64,000 bases of DNA from Actinacidiphila yeochonensis CN732. GTDB taxonomy: Bacteria > Actinomycetota > Actinomycetes > Streptomycetales > Streptomycetaceae. The notes under the pieces are model-generated. The model worked only from the letters and a program-made list of their open reading frames with translations. It was not told where the DNA came from and searched no databases. The translations under genes were made by a program, and so were the position numbers. Positions 34,463 to 42,899 of this stretch are shown here, piece after piece. Numbering within the stretch: position 1 is the stretch's first letter; each line of letters starts with the position of its first letter. Location of the stretch: the NCBI RefSeq assembly GCF_000745345.1, contig NZ_JQNR01000005.1:2480001-2544000 (forward strand). The letters run 5' to 3'.

Positions 34463-35407
34463 TCAGGCCGCCTTCGGTCGGCGCACGGTGGTCAGGACCG
34501 CCCGTACCTTCTGCCACGGGGTGGCCGGCAGGGCGCGCTGCGAGCCGCGGGCGTAGTGGCGCTCCAGGTAGAACTGGCCGACGCTGAAGACGCTGGTCAG
34601 CACCAGGTACCAGAACGAGGCGACGAAGAGCATCTCCATCACCGCCGTCGTGTCGCTGCCGATGTCCGAGGTGGCGCGCAGCAGTTCGGTGTACTGCACG
34701 ACGGAGACGAGCGACGAGGTCTTGAGCATGTTGATGAACTCGTTGCCGGACGGCGGGATGATCACCCGCATCGCCTGCGGCAGCACGATCCGCCGCATCG
34801 TCTGACCACTCGTCAGGCCCAGCGCGTGCGCCGCCTCCGTCTGCCCCTCGTCCACCGACTGGATGCCGGCCCGGACGATCTCCGCCATGTACGCGCCCTC
34901 GTTCAGCCCCAGGCCCAGCAGCGCGGCCACGAACGGGGTGATGACGGCGACGGTGTCGTTCTTGTACAGCGGCATCAGGTTGATCACGGGGAAGATCAAC
35001 GAGAGGTTGAACCACATCAGCAGCTGCACGTACACCGGCGTGCCGCGGAAGAACCAGATGTACAGCCACGACACCGCGCTGGTCACCGGGTTCCGCGACA
35101 GCCGCATCACCGCCAGCAGCACGCCCAGCACCAGGCCGAGCGCCATCGCGCAGACGGAGACCAGGAGCGTGTGCCAGACGCCCTGGAGCACCGTGTGGTC
35201 CAGGAGCCGGCCGCGGACGGTGCCCCACAGGACGCTGCCCTGCGAGAAGGCGTAGCCGAGCCACCCCAGCAGCGCGAGCACCACCACGCCGGACACCCAG
35301 CGCCCCCAGTGGCGCACCGGGACGGCCCGGATCGGCTCGTAGGGGAGGGCGCCGCGGGCGGTGTCGCGCGGCGGGCGGTCCTCCGTGCCGGTCGTCACCC
35401 CGCCCAT
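34463..35407 (-). CDS. Polar amino-acid ABC transporter permease
   Basis: 314 residues, HisM/GlnP type. Spans begin near residue 37; the EAA loop is E-A-A-H-A-L-G-L-T-S-G-Q (about 190-201), and F-R-G-T-P-V-Y-V-Q-L-L is the usual family motif. It is a single permease gene, so it probably works as a homodimer. ATG 35407 starts one base after the binding-protein stop; an in-frame GTG 35398 is an alternative. Confidence 0.93.
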   Translation of the reverse strand: MGGVTTGTEDRPPRDTARGALPYEPIRAVPVRHWGRWVSGVVVLALLGWLGYAFSQGSVLWGTVRGRLLDHTVLQGVWHTLLVSVCAMALGLVLGVLLAVMRLSRNPVTSAVSWLYIWFFRGTPVYVQLLMWFNLSLIFPVINLMPLYKNDTVAVITPFVAALLGLGLNEGAYMAEIVRAGIQSVDEGQTEAAHALGLTSGQTMRRIVLPQAMRVIIPPSGNEFINMLKTSSLVSVVQYTELLRATSDIGSDTTAVMEMLFVASFWYLVLTSVFSVGQFYLERHYARGSQRALPATPWQKVRAVLTTVRRPKAA

Positions 35408-35408
35408 G

Positions 35409-36365
35409 TCAGGAACCGCCGTTGACGGCCGCCTGCTGGATGGCGCCGCTCGTGGCGTTCCACTTCTGGAGCACCTTGGTGTAGGTGCCGTCCGCGATGA
35501 TCGCGTTCATCGCCGCCAGCAGGGCGTCCCGCAGCTGGGCGTTGTCCTTGGCCGTCGCGATGCCGAACGGGCCCGCGTCCGCCGGGGAGCCGGCCACCTC
35601 GAAGGCGCCGCCGGACTTCTGCGCGATGTAGGCGGCGACGGGGGTGTCGTTGAGGTCGGCCACCGCGCCGCCCGCCTTCACCCGGGTCTGCGCCTCGGCG
35701 TCGGTGTCGTAGGACTCGACCTTCAGCCCCTTGGAGCCGCACGCCTTCTTCTGCTGGTTGAAGGCGTCCTCGTAGATCGTGCCGCGCTGCACCGCCACCG
35801 TCCTGCCGCACAGGTCGGTGAGCTGGGTGACGTGGTCCGGGTTGCCCTTCTTCACCAGAAGGGAGGAGCCCGACATGTAGTAGTCGACGAAGTCGACGCC
35901 GGTCCCGGTCTTCTTGCCGTTGTCGTCGATGCCCTGCTGACGCTTCTTCGTGTCGCTCATGGAGGACATGACGGCGTCCTCGCGGCCGGTGTAGAGCGAG
36001 GTGATCAGGCCGTCGAAGGTGCCGTTGGTGAACTCGAAGCGGACGCCGAGCTGCTTGGACATGGCCGCGGCGATGTCGGGGTCGATACCGACGATCGTGC
36101 CGTTCTCGGTCTGCTCCATGGGCGCGTAACTCGCGTCCGTGCCGACCTTGACGACCTTCGAGTCCTGGTACTTCTGCGGCAGTTTGGAGAAGAGCGGCGC
36201 GGTGGAGGTGCTGGCCGCGGCGCCGGTGCCGGAGGTCGCCGGGGAGGCGTCCTTCTTGGTCTGGTCGCCGCACCCGGCGAGCACCAGGGAGCCGGCGACC
36301 GCCAGTGCGGCGACCGCGGTGAGTCGGGGGAGAGCGCTGTGCGGCTGGGGAGAGCCTGCGGTCAT
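35409..36365 (-). CDS. Polar amino-acid ABC transporter, substrate-binding lipoprotein
   Basis: 318 residues from ATG 36365 with AGGAGG upstream. The lipoprotein signal ends L-V-L-A-G-C (about 27-32). The family-3 solute-binding domain follows a Ser/Thr/Ala linker: G-T-D-A-S-Y-A-P-M-E, G-I-D-P-D-I-A-A-A-M-S, and A-D-L-N-D-T-P-V-A-A-Y. A Cys pair (D-L-C-G-R and K-A-C-G-S) may form a disulfide. Ligand probably a polar or cationic amino acid, not determinable. The 438-bp gap to the malic enzyme start (36366-36803) has no gene; a minus-strand TTGACA at 36492-36497 may be its -35 box. Confidence 0.93.
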   Translation of the reverse strand: MTAGSPQPHSALPRLTAVAALAVAGSLVLAGCGDQTKKDASPATSGTGAAASTSTAPLFSKLPQKYQDSKVVKVGTDASYAPMEQTENGTIVGIDPDIAAAMSKQLGVRFEFTNGTFDGLITSLYTGREDAVMSSMSDTKKRQQGIDDNGKKTGTGVDFVDYYMSGSSLLVKKGNPDHVTQLTDLCGRTVAVQRGTIYEDAFNQQKKACGSKGLKVESYDTDAEAQTRVKAGGAVADLNDTPVAAYIAQKSGGAFEVAGSPADAGPFGIATAKDNAQLRDALLAAMNAIIADGTYTKVLQKWNATSGAIQQAAVNGGS

Positions 36366-36803
36366 CGCTTGTGTCCTCCTGGACAACGGGATTGCACGGA
36401 GGTGGCCGTTGGCACGCGTCTTCGAGGACCGCCACCCTGTGTGATCCGTGCATCTTGCCATCCGGACAGCTCCGAGCAGGGGTCCCGTTGTGTCAAAATC
36501 GGATAACGGGCGATCCCCGGGCTCCCATCGGGCCGGTTCACCAGGGCCGGACCGTTGTGGCGCCGCGCCGGGCGGGTGCCTTCCCGCAAACCGCCGGCGC
36601 AACACCGACGACCCGTCACCGGACGCGGATTTCCGGTAGAACGGGATCTTCAACCCCTCATCCGGGGGCCACGGCGCGCGTGCGGCGCGCCCGGCGTCGG
36701 CCCGCCGCCACTCTCACTCGTCCGTGGCGGTGCGCGTGCCGCGCCCTCCTCTTCCCGTCTTTCGGGGGAGGATTCCCTCACCTATCGACATTTGGGGTCA
36801 CAA

Positions 36804-38057
36804 GTGGCAGCGGAGATCATCAACCCCCTGGCCGGTACGGACACCGGCTCGAACACAGCGTCAGGACCGGTTGCCGCAGCGGATGCTGACGCGGTGGCGG
36901 ATCTGTCCGCCAAGCCGGTGTTCGCCCTGCACCGCGGCGGCAAGATGGAGATCGCGGCCACGGTCGCGCTGCGGGACGCCGCCGACCTGTCGCTGGCCTA
37001 CACCCCCGGGGTGGCCGAGGTGTGCAAGGCCATCGCCGAACAGCCGGAAATGGCCGACGAGTTCACGTGGGCTTCGCGAGTGGTCGCGGTCGTCACCGAC
37101 GGCACGGCGGTGCTCGGCCTCGGCGACATCGGACCGCGCGCGTCGCTGCCGGTGATGGAGGGCAAGGCCATCCTGTTCAAGCAGTTCGGCGGGGTGGACG
37201 CGGTGCCGATCGCGCTGGACTGCACGGACGTCGACGAGATCGTGGAGACCGTCGTCCGCCTCGCTCCCTCCTTCGGCGGTATCAACCTGGAGGACATCTC
37301 GGCGCCGCGCTGCTTCGAGATCGAGCAGCGGCTGAAGGACGCCCTGGACATCCCGGTCTTCCACGACGACCAGCACGGCACGGCCGTCGTCACCCTCGCC
37401 GCGCTGCGCAACGCCGCCCTGCTGACCGGGCGCAAGCTCGGCGACCTGCGGGCGGTCGTCTCCGGGGCGGGCGCGGCGGGCGTGGCCATCGCCAGGATCC
37501 TGGTGGAGGCCGGCATCGGCGACGTGGCGGTGGCCGACCGCAAGGGCGTCGTGCACGCGGGCCGCGACGACCTGAACCCGGTCAAGCGGGAGATCGCCGC
37601 CTACACCAACCGGGCCGGGCTCACCGGCTCGCTCGCCTCGGCGCTGGAGGGCGCGGACGTCTTCATCGGCGTCTCCGGCGGCACGGTGCCGGAGGAGGCG
37701 GTGGCGAAGATGGCCGAGGGCTGCTTCGTCTTCGCGATGGCCAACCCGGACCCGGAGATCCACCCGGACGTGGCCCACCGGTACGCCTCGGTCGTCGCGA
37801 CCGGGCGCAGCGACTTCCCCAACCAGATCAACAACGTGCTGGCCTTCCCGGGCATCTTCGCCGGCGCCCTCCAGGTCCGGGCGACCGCGATCACGGAGTC
37901 CATGAAGCTCGCGGCGGCCGAGGCGCTGGCCTCCGTCGTCGCCGACGAGCTGTCCCCCGACCGGGTGATCCCGTCCCCGTTCGACCCCCGTGTGGCCCCC
38001 GCCGTCACGGCGGCGGTCGCGGAGGCGGCGCGCGAGGCGGGCGTGGCGCGGAGCTGA
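36804..38057 (+). CDS. NAD(P)-dependent malic enzyme
   Basis: 417 residues. It converts malate to pyruvate and CO2, supplying pyruvate and NAD(P)H. The N-terminal malic domain has L-S-L-A-Y-T-P-G-V-A-E-V-C (catalytic Tyr), K-A-I-L-F-K-Q-F-G-G-V-D-A (catalytic Lys) and F-H-D-D-Q-H-G-T-A-V (metal-binding Asp). The NAD-binding domain has V-V-S-G-A-G-A-A-G-V-A-I-A. It ends at the short bacterial length with no phosphotransacetylase extension. GTG 36804 (M-A-A-E-I) has GGGGT upstream. The first 45 residues are an acidic/Ala extension. It corresponds in order to the SCO5261 malic enzyme. Confidence 0.94.
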   Translation: MAAEIINPLAGTDTGSNTASGPVAAADADAVADLSAKPVFALHRGGKMEIAATVALRDAADLSLAYTPGVAEVCKAIAEQPEMADEFTWASRVVAVVTDGTAVLGLGDIGPRASLPVMEGKAILFKQFGGVDAVPIALDCTDVDEIVETVVRLAPSFGGINLEDISAPRCFEIEQRLKDALDIPVFHDDQHGTAVVTLAALRNAALLTGRKLGDLRAVVSGAGAAGVAIARILVEAGIGDVAVADRKGVVHAGRDDLNPVKREIAAYTNRAGLTGSLASALEGADVFIGVSGGTVPEEAVAKMAEGCFVFAMANPDPEIHPDVAHRYASVVATGRSDFPNQINNVLAFPGIFAGALQVRATAITESMKLAAAEALASVVADELSPDRVIPSPFDPRVAPAVTAAVAEAAREAGVARS

Positions 38058-38112
38058 GGTTCCCGCGCGAGGTGGGTATCGCCCACGTGCCCCGGTGGGG
38101 TGGGTGGGTGGT

Positions 38113-38517
38113 ATGCGCGTGCCTCACCGCCTGCCGGAGATCGGACGAGGCGACCTGCGGGTATGGCCCGTGCCCCTGTTGAGGAAGAGCGAGGAGTCCG
38201 ACATCGTCACGGATGCAGCGGTGGACCCGCGTGGACTGCTGCCCCTCGGCGGGGCCGGAGCCACCCCGGACCGTCGGAAGCACGTCGAGTCCACCGCGGG
38301 TGGCGTCCTCAGCCCCGCACCTGCCGTGTCCGTCCCCGAGCCGGAGGCGGCGCCGCTCACCGATCCCGGTCTGCGGCGCCGCCTGCTGAGCGGGTTGGAG
38401 CAGGCGGCGGCCGGAACCACGCATGACCTCGGGGACTTCGCCCAGTTCCTCGCGAGGGATCACCCGAAGGGGTGGGGTGGCGAGCGTGTGTGCCTGCCGT
38501 CGAGGGGAGTTCGGTAG
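38113..38517 (+). pseudogene. Antitoxin-like remnant with weak start
   Basis: The frame encodes V-T-D-A-A-V-D-P-R-G-L-L at about 38205, a Pro/Glu linker, and L-R-R-R-L-L-S-G-L-E-Q-A-A-A-G-T-T-H-D-L with G-D-F-A-Q-F-L, the kind of C-terminus seen in small Phd-type antitoxin proteins of streptomycetes. A good GCGAGGAG site precedes 38205, but the expected start codon there is GTC; the only in-frame ATG (38113) would add an unlikely N-terminus. After F-L-A-R-D-H-P the frame ends in unconserved sequence. It is read as a decayed or mis-sequenced gene. Confidence 0.35.
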
Positions 38518-38600
38518 CCAGGAGGCGGCACCGGTGGGGCGGTGGTCAGGACCGTTCCGGAGTGTCGGCCGCTGTCGCCTGATCGCGCGTGGAGGACCGT

Positions 38601-38734
38601 TTGAGTGCCGAACCCCACCCGTATGACGTCGGCGACCCCGAGAGGCCGCTGGAGTACGCCATCCGGCACGTTCGGGGGACCGGGTGCGGATCATCGAGGG
38701 CGCGGCCAGTGCGGCTGGGGAGCGTTGCCGCTGA
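38601..38734 (+). pseudogene. Small 44-residue ORF broken by one base
   Basis: TTG 38601 has GGAGG 6 nt upstream and encodes M-S-A-E-P-H-P-Y-D-V-G-D-P, then L-E-Y-A-I-R-H-V-R-G. The frame then decays, but adding one G to the GGGGG run at 38674-38678 continues it as D-R-V-R-I-I-E-G-A-A-S-A-A-G-E-R-C-R and a stop at 38732. Family unknown. With the preceding remnant it may be the partner of a small two-gene (toxin-antitoxin-like) unit. Confidence 0.35.
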
Positions 38735-38759
38735 CCGGTAAGGGGCCTAGGGTCGGGCC

Positions 38760-39728
38760 ATGTTTGCTGTGTACGCCGCACGGACCGACGCGAAGCGCCC
38801 GCTGGACGGTCTTGAGCTGGGCGAGCGGCCGGAGCCGGCCGCCCGGGAGGGCTGGACGACCGTCGAGGTGCGCGCCGCCTCGCTGAACCACCACGACCTG
38901 TGGTCGCTGCGCGGGGTCGGGCTGGGTGAGAAGAGCCTGCCGATGATCCTCGGGTGCGACGCCGCCGGCGTGGACGAGAACGGCGACGAGGTGGTCGTCC
39001 ACGCGGTCGTCGGGCAGACCGGCCACGGTGTCGGCCCGGACGAGCCGCGCTCGATCCTCACCGAGCGGTACCAGGGGACGTTCGCCGAACGGGTGTCGGT
39101 GCCGGTGTGGAACCTGCTGCCCAAGCCGCCGGAGCTGTCGTTCGAGGAGGCCGCGTGCCTGCCCACGGCGTGGCTGACGGCCTACCGGATGCTCTTCACC
39201 AACGCCGGGGTGCGGCCCGGGGACGCGGTGCTCGTGCAGGGCGCCGGCGGGGGTGTCGCGACGGCCGCGATCGTCCTGGCCAAGGCCGCCGGCCTGCGCG
39301 TCTACGCCACCAGCCGGGACGCGGGCAAGCGGGCGCGGGCCGCCGCCCTGGGCGCGCACGGGGTGTTCGAGCCCGGCGCCCGGCTGCCCGAGCGGGTGGA
39401 CGCCGTACTGGAGACGGTCGGCGCGGCCACGTGGTCGCACTCGGTGAAGTCGCTGCGACCCGGCGGCACCGTCGTCATCTCGGGTGCCACCAGCGGGCCG
39501 AACCCGCCGGCCGCCGAGCTGAACCGGATCTTCTTCCTCGAACTGAAGGTCGTCGGCTCCACGATGGGCACGAAGGACGAGCTGGCCGACCTGCTCGGCT
39601 TCTGCGCCGCCACCGGCGTGCGGCCGGTCGTCGACTCGGTGCTGCCGATGTCCCGCGCCCGCGAGGCGTTCTCCCGGCTGGCCGAGGGGGACGTCTTCGG
39701 CAAGCTGGTGCTCACGCCGTCGTCGTGA
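38760..39728 (+). CDS. Zinc-type alcohol dehydrogenase / quinone oxidoreductase
   Basis: 322 residues, MDR superfamily. GroES-like N-terminus with S-L-N-H-H-D-L-W and G-C-D-A-A-G-V-D; Rossmann motif V-Q-G-A-G-G-G-V-A-T-A (about 160-170). The structural-zinc Cys cluster is absent, and the catalytic-zinc region keeps only one Cys, so it is more like an NADPH:quinone or enoyl reductase than a true zinc enzyme. Substrate unknown. Confidence 0.87.
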   Translation: MFAVYAARTDAKRPLDGLELGERPEPAAREGWTTVEVRAASLNHHDLWSLRGVGLGEKSLPMILGCDAAGVDENGDEVVVHAVVGQTGHGVGPDEPRSILTERYQGTFAERVSVPVWNLLPKPPELSFEEAACLPTAWLTAYRMLFTNAGVRPGDAVLVQGAGGGVATAAIVLAKAAGLRVYATSRDAGKRARAAALGAHGVFEPGARLPERVDAVLETVGAATWSHSVKSLRPGGTVVISGATSGPNPPAAELNRIFFLELKVVGSTMGTKDELADLLGFCAATGVRPVVDSVLPMSRAREAFSRLAEGDVFGKLVLTPSS

Positions 39729-39797
39729 GCCGTCGGCCGGCCTGCGGGTGCCCGCGGGCAACCGTGTCCCGTGGGCCGGAGGACGACGGGGACGGCG

Positions 39798-39830
39798 CGG
39801 CCTCCGCGCTCCTGGGGGAGGCGGAGGCCG
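39798..39830. terminator. Terminator between dehydrogenase and PadR genes
   Basis: CGGCCTCCGC (39798-39807) pairs with GCGGAGGCCG (39821-39830), and the 13-nt loop can itself form CTCC/GGAG. It lies between convergent genes. Confidence 0.7.
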
Positions 39831-39858
39831 GTGCGGGCGGCCTGGCCGGCCTGGTCGG

Positions 39859-40971
39859 TCAGTCGGCGCCGCGGCGGAGGACGGCCGCGATGCCGGCCGC
39901 GGCGGTGGTGACGTGCCGGCGTACCTCGCGGAGCTGGGCGTCTGTGATGCCGCCGTCGCGGGCCGCGTCGCGGACGTCGTCCCGGAAACGGTCCAGCAGG
40001 CGTTCGAGGTCACGGAACGGGTCGGCTGACGGCGGCTCGGTGTCCTCGGTGCGCTCGGCATTCTCGGTGCGCTCGGTGTTCCCGGCTCGCTCGGTGTTCT
40101 CGGGGGCGCCGGTGGAGGTGTCCGGTTCGGGACTCGCGGCCTCGGCCTCCCGCTGGTCCGCGTCCCCGTGCGGCTGGTCGTGCGGCTGGTCCGCGTCCTC
40201 GGGCGAGGGCGAGGTCGCCCATCCCCAGGGGGAGGCGGCGTCCTTGCCGGCGCCGGGCCGGGGCGTCTCCTGGCCGAACCTCCCGAGCTCGCGGGTGAGT
40301 TCGGCCAGGCCCTCGCGGAGCCCGGACTGCCAGTCCCCGGCCCGGGCGTGCGTCTGCACCTGGTCCTGCACCTGCCGGGCGATGCGCTGCACCTCCTCCC
40401 GCGCGCTCTCCATCGCCTCGCGCGCGGCCGTGGCCTGGCGGTGGGCGTCGTGGGCCTCCTGCTTGGCCCGGCGGCTCTCCTCCTTCGCCTGCCTGGCCTG
40501 CTCGCGCCACTGCTGCTTGGCCTCCTCCCAGGACGAGGTGCCCTCGGAGCCGCGGCCCTCCCGGCCGTACCCGCCGGAGTCGGTCCTGGCCTGCCGCGCC
40601 GCGGCCTGCATCTCCCGGCGCAGATCGCCGGCGTTGCCCCGGACGTCCGCCCGGATCTCGGCGGCCAGCGCGGAGACCGAGTCACGGATCTCCGCCTCCA
40701 GGCCGGCGATCTCCTCGGCCCGGGAGGCGAGTTCGGCGCGGCCGTCGTCGGTGAGCGCGTACACCTTGCGGCCGCCCTCGGTGGAGTGGGTGACCAGGCC
40801 CTCCTTCTCCAGCTTGGCCAGCCGCGGGTAGACGGTGCCGGCGGAGGGCGCGTACAGGCCCTGGAAGCGCTCCTCCAGCAGGCGGATCACCTCGTAGCCG
40901 TGGCGCGGCGCCTCGTCGAGCAGCTTGAGCAGGTACAGCCGCAGCCGGCCGTGGGCGAAGACGGGGGCCAT
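39859..40971 (-). CDS. PadR-family regulator with long coiled-coil extension
   Basis: 370 residues, about twice the usual PadR length. The winged helix is at 5-85 (L-R-L-Y-L-L-K-L-L-D-E-A-P-R-H-G-Y-E-V-I and S-A-G-T-V-Y-P-R-L-A-K-L-E-K-E-G-L-V). Residues about 95-230 are a charged coiled coil rich in Gln/Arg/Glu/Ala. An acidic low-complexity stretch (repeats of E-R-T-E/N-T-E-R, about 270-310) follows, and a final helix ends I-A-A-V-L-R-R-G-A-D. It is the second gene of a pair with the DUF4097 gene (1-bp gap) and probably represses it through the ATATCGCG sites upstream. Confidence 0.88.
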   Translation of the reverse strand: MAPVFAHGRLRLYLLKLLDEAPRHGYEVIRLLEERFQGLYAPSAGTVYPRLAKLEKEGLVTHSTEGGRKVYALTDDGRAELASRAEEIAGLEAEIRDSVSALAAEIRADVRGNAGDLRREMQAAARQARTDSGGYGREGRGSEGTSSWEEAKQQWREQARQAKEESRRAKQEAHDAHRQATAAREAMESAREEVQRIARQVQDQVQTHARAGDWQSGLREGLAELTRELGRFGQETPRPGAGKDAASPWGWATSPSPEDADQPHDQPHGDADQREAEAASPEPDTSTGAPENTERAGNTERTENAERTEDTEPPSADPFRDLERLLDRFRDDVRDAARDGGITDAQLREVRRHVTTAAAGIAAVLRRGAD

Positions 40972-40972
40972 G

Positions 40973-41863
40973 TCAGGACTCCTTCCGCAGGCCGGACGCG
41001 CCCGTTTCCGGTGCGCCGCCCGGGGTTCCGTGGCCGGAGTCGTCGAGGCTGGGGCGGCGGAGCACCGCGATGGCGCCGGAGACAGTGGTGGCGCGCAGCC
41101 GGGTGCCGCCGTCGATCCGCCCGCCGATCCGCCCGCTGACCCGCTTCGCGCCCCAGCCGCCGTCGACCCGCAGCTCGTCGAAGGCGCAGGAGACCCGGCC
41201 GCTGGTCGTGCTGGCGTCCACCTCGGCGTCGCCGTGCTCGGGCAGGCGCAGCGCGATCTCGCCCGAGACGGTGTTGAGCCGCACGTCGCCGCCGGGCACG
41301 GTGCCCAGGTCGAGCACCATGTTGCCGCTGACCGAGTCGCCCTTGACCGCCGAGCTGGTGCCGTCCACGACGGTCAGGTCGCCGGAGACGGTGGAGAAGT
41401 GCAGGTCGCCGGAGAGCGACTGCGCCTCGACGCTGCCGCTCACGGTCTGCGCCCGCACCTTGCCGCTCAGGCCGACCAGGGTGGTGTCGCCGCCCACACC
41501 CTGCACGGAGGTGCTGCCGGAGACACCGGACACCACCGCGCCGGCGCCGACCGTCGCCACCTCGACGGCGGTCCGCTGCGGGACGGTCAGGGAGACCACC
41601 GCCCGGCGCCGCCAGCTCTTCCGGGTGATCTTCAGGAACCCGTTCCAGCGCAGGTCCTCGTAGCCGACGGTCAGCCGGCCGCCCTTCAGCGAGACCTTCA
41701 GCGGCGGGCCGTCGACCTCGGTGATCTCCACCCGGGCGGACGGGCCCTCGGAGCCGACGACGTTCACCTCGCCGTTGACGATCTTGACGGTCACGGTGTC
41801 GACCTGTTCGTCGAAGACGAACGTCGCGGGCTCGGAGACGGTCCGCTCCGACGTGTCGCCCAT
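40973..41863 (-). CDS. DUF4097 beta-helix repeat protein
   Basis: 296 residues without signal or membrane span. From about residue 105 on it consists of short beta repeats with V-S-G or L-S-G turns (S-G-S-V-E-A-Q-S-L-S-G-D-L-H, S-G-D-L-T-V, S-G-N-M-V-L, S-G-E-I-A-L), the right-handed helix pattern of DUF4097/adhesin-like proteins. ATG 41863 has AAGGAGGGACC upstream. Pairing with a PadR regulator is common for this family; the role is not known. Confidence 0.87.
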   Translation of the reverse strand: MGDTSERTVSEPATFVFDEQVDTVTVKIVNGEVNVVGSEGPSARVEITEVDGPPLKVSLKGGRLTVGYEDLRWNGFLKITRKSWRRRAVVSLTVPQRTAVEVATVGAGAVVSGVSGSTSVQGVGGDTTLVGLSGKVRAQTVSGSVEAQSLSGDLHFSTVSGDLTVVDGTSSAVKGDSVSGNMVLDLGTVPGGDVRLNTVSGEIALRLPEHGDAEVDASTTSGRVSCAFDELRVDGGWGAKRVSGRIGGRIDGGTRLRATTVSGAIAVLRRPSLDDSGHGTPGGAPETGASGLRKES

Positions 41864-41892
41864 GGTCCCCTCCTTGGATGCCGGGAACGCAA

Positions 41893-41929
41893 CATATCGC
41901 GTCCACCCCATAGACACGATATATCGCGT
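41893..41929. promoter_or_regulatory. Probable PadR operator: ATATCGCG direct repeats and CGATATATCG palindrome
   Basis: ATATCGCGT occurs twice, at 41894-41902 and 41921-41929, and the second copy overlaps the perfect palindrome CGATATATCG (41917-41926). The A/T-rich island stands out in GC-rich surroundings 30-66 bp before the DUF4097 start, where it would cover the promoter. Confidence 0.65.
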
Positions 41930-42179
41930 AGCCGCCACGTCAAGCGGCTTTCCGCCGCCACTCCGCGGATTCGCGATACAGGCGCGAAGGAAGCGGGCTC
42001 GGCGCGTCGGCGAACGCGCTCGGCTCGTCGGCGAACGGGCTCGATCCGTCAACGAGTCGCGCTCGGTCCGTCAATGAGCGCGTGGCCACGAACGGGTGCC
42101 GTACGCGCGTACGGGCCGACCGGTGGCACGGCCGTCGGGAGCCGCCGCGCGTTCCGGCCGGCGCACCGGGCCCCGGGTG

Positions 42180-42365
42180 TCAGTCGTCCTCGTCGTCCTC
42201 GTCGTCCAGGCGGGCGAGCCAGGTGGCGAGGCGTTCGACGGGCACCTCGAACTCGGGGTTGAGGTCGACGAACTCCCGCAGCCGGTCGGCCAGCCAGTCC
42301 AGGGTGACCTCCTCCTCGCCGCGCCGGTCGGCGAGCTCCTCGATACCGCGGTCGGTGAAGTACAC
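42180..42365 (-). CDS. DUF6104 small acidic protein
   Basis: 61 residues: M-Y-F-T-D-R-G-I-E-E-L, then W-L-A-D-R-L-R-E-F-V-D-L-N-P-E-F and a run of acidic residues (D-D-E-D-D-E-D-D) at the end. This is the DUF6104 family, conserved across streptomycetes beside the sucA region by recollection. GTG 42365 has GGAG 6 nt upstream. Function unknown. Confidence 0.88.
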   Translation of the reverse strand: MYFTDRGIEELADRRGEEEVTLDWLADRLREFVDLNPEFEVPVERLATWLARLDDEDDEDD

Positions 42366-42583
42366 GATCTGCTCCGAAACAGGGATGGGGCACCCGGGGG
42401 ACGGGCAGGTAGGGCGCGGGAGGCGCGCCGGGCGCCCGCCGCGCGGGGCCGCCGCGCGGAGGTGCGTGAAGGGCGCGGGCCCGCGTCCCCGCCGGTGCCC
42501 CGGGGGCGGACGGGACGTACTCCGCAAGGATAGGCAGTGTCCGGGAAGGGGGCCCATCCCGGTGGGGACAGGCGATAGCCTTC

Positions 42584-42691
42584 GTGAACAAGCCGCGCAA
42601 GCCGCGCAAGCCGGTCGGGCCGTTCATATGGGACGCGCCGGACACGCCGGACGTGACGGTCGGCCCGGCCGGGGCGGCCGGGCCGGTATGA
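42584..42691 (+). CDS. Possible 35-residue leader ORF of the VMAP operon
   Basis: GTG 42584 opens M-N-K-P-R-K-P-R-K-P-V-G-P-F-I-W-D-A-P-D and stops at 42691. It has strong G/C third positions, a basic N-terminus and an acidic middle, but only a poor ribosome site. A following ORF (42688-42900) overlaps both this stop and the VMAP start but has poor coding bias. The rest of 42366-42899 shows no other gene. Low certainty. Confidence 0.25.
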   Translation: MNKPRKPRKPVGPFIWDAPDTPDVTVGPAGAAGPV

Positions 42692-42899
42692 ACGGCCGGG
42701 CAGGTCGAGCCGCCCAGGTCGGCCGGGCGGCAGGTCGTCGGGGGAGTGGAAGCGTGCGGACGGCGGAGGCCGGCGGGCCCGGCGGGAGAGCGGCGGCGCG
42801 GACCGACGGCGCGCCGGCCTCCGCCCTCCCGCGCGGCGCCCCGCGCGCACCGTCCGGTCGGAGCCCCGCGGCCCGCGGCGCGGCAAGGGGCGCGCGGTG

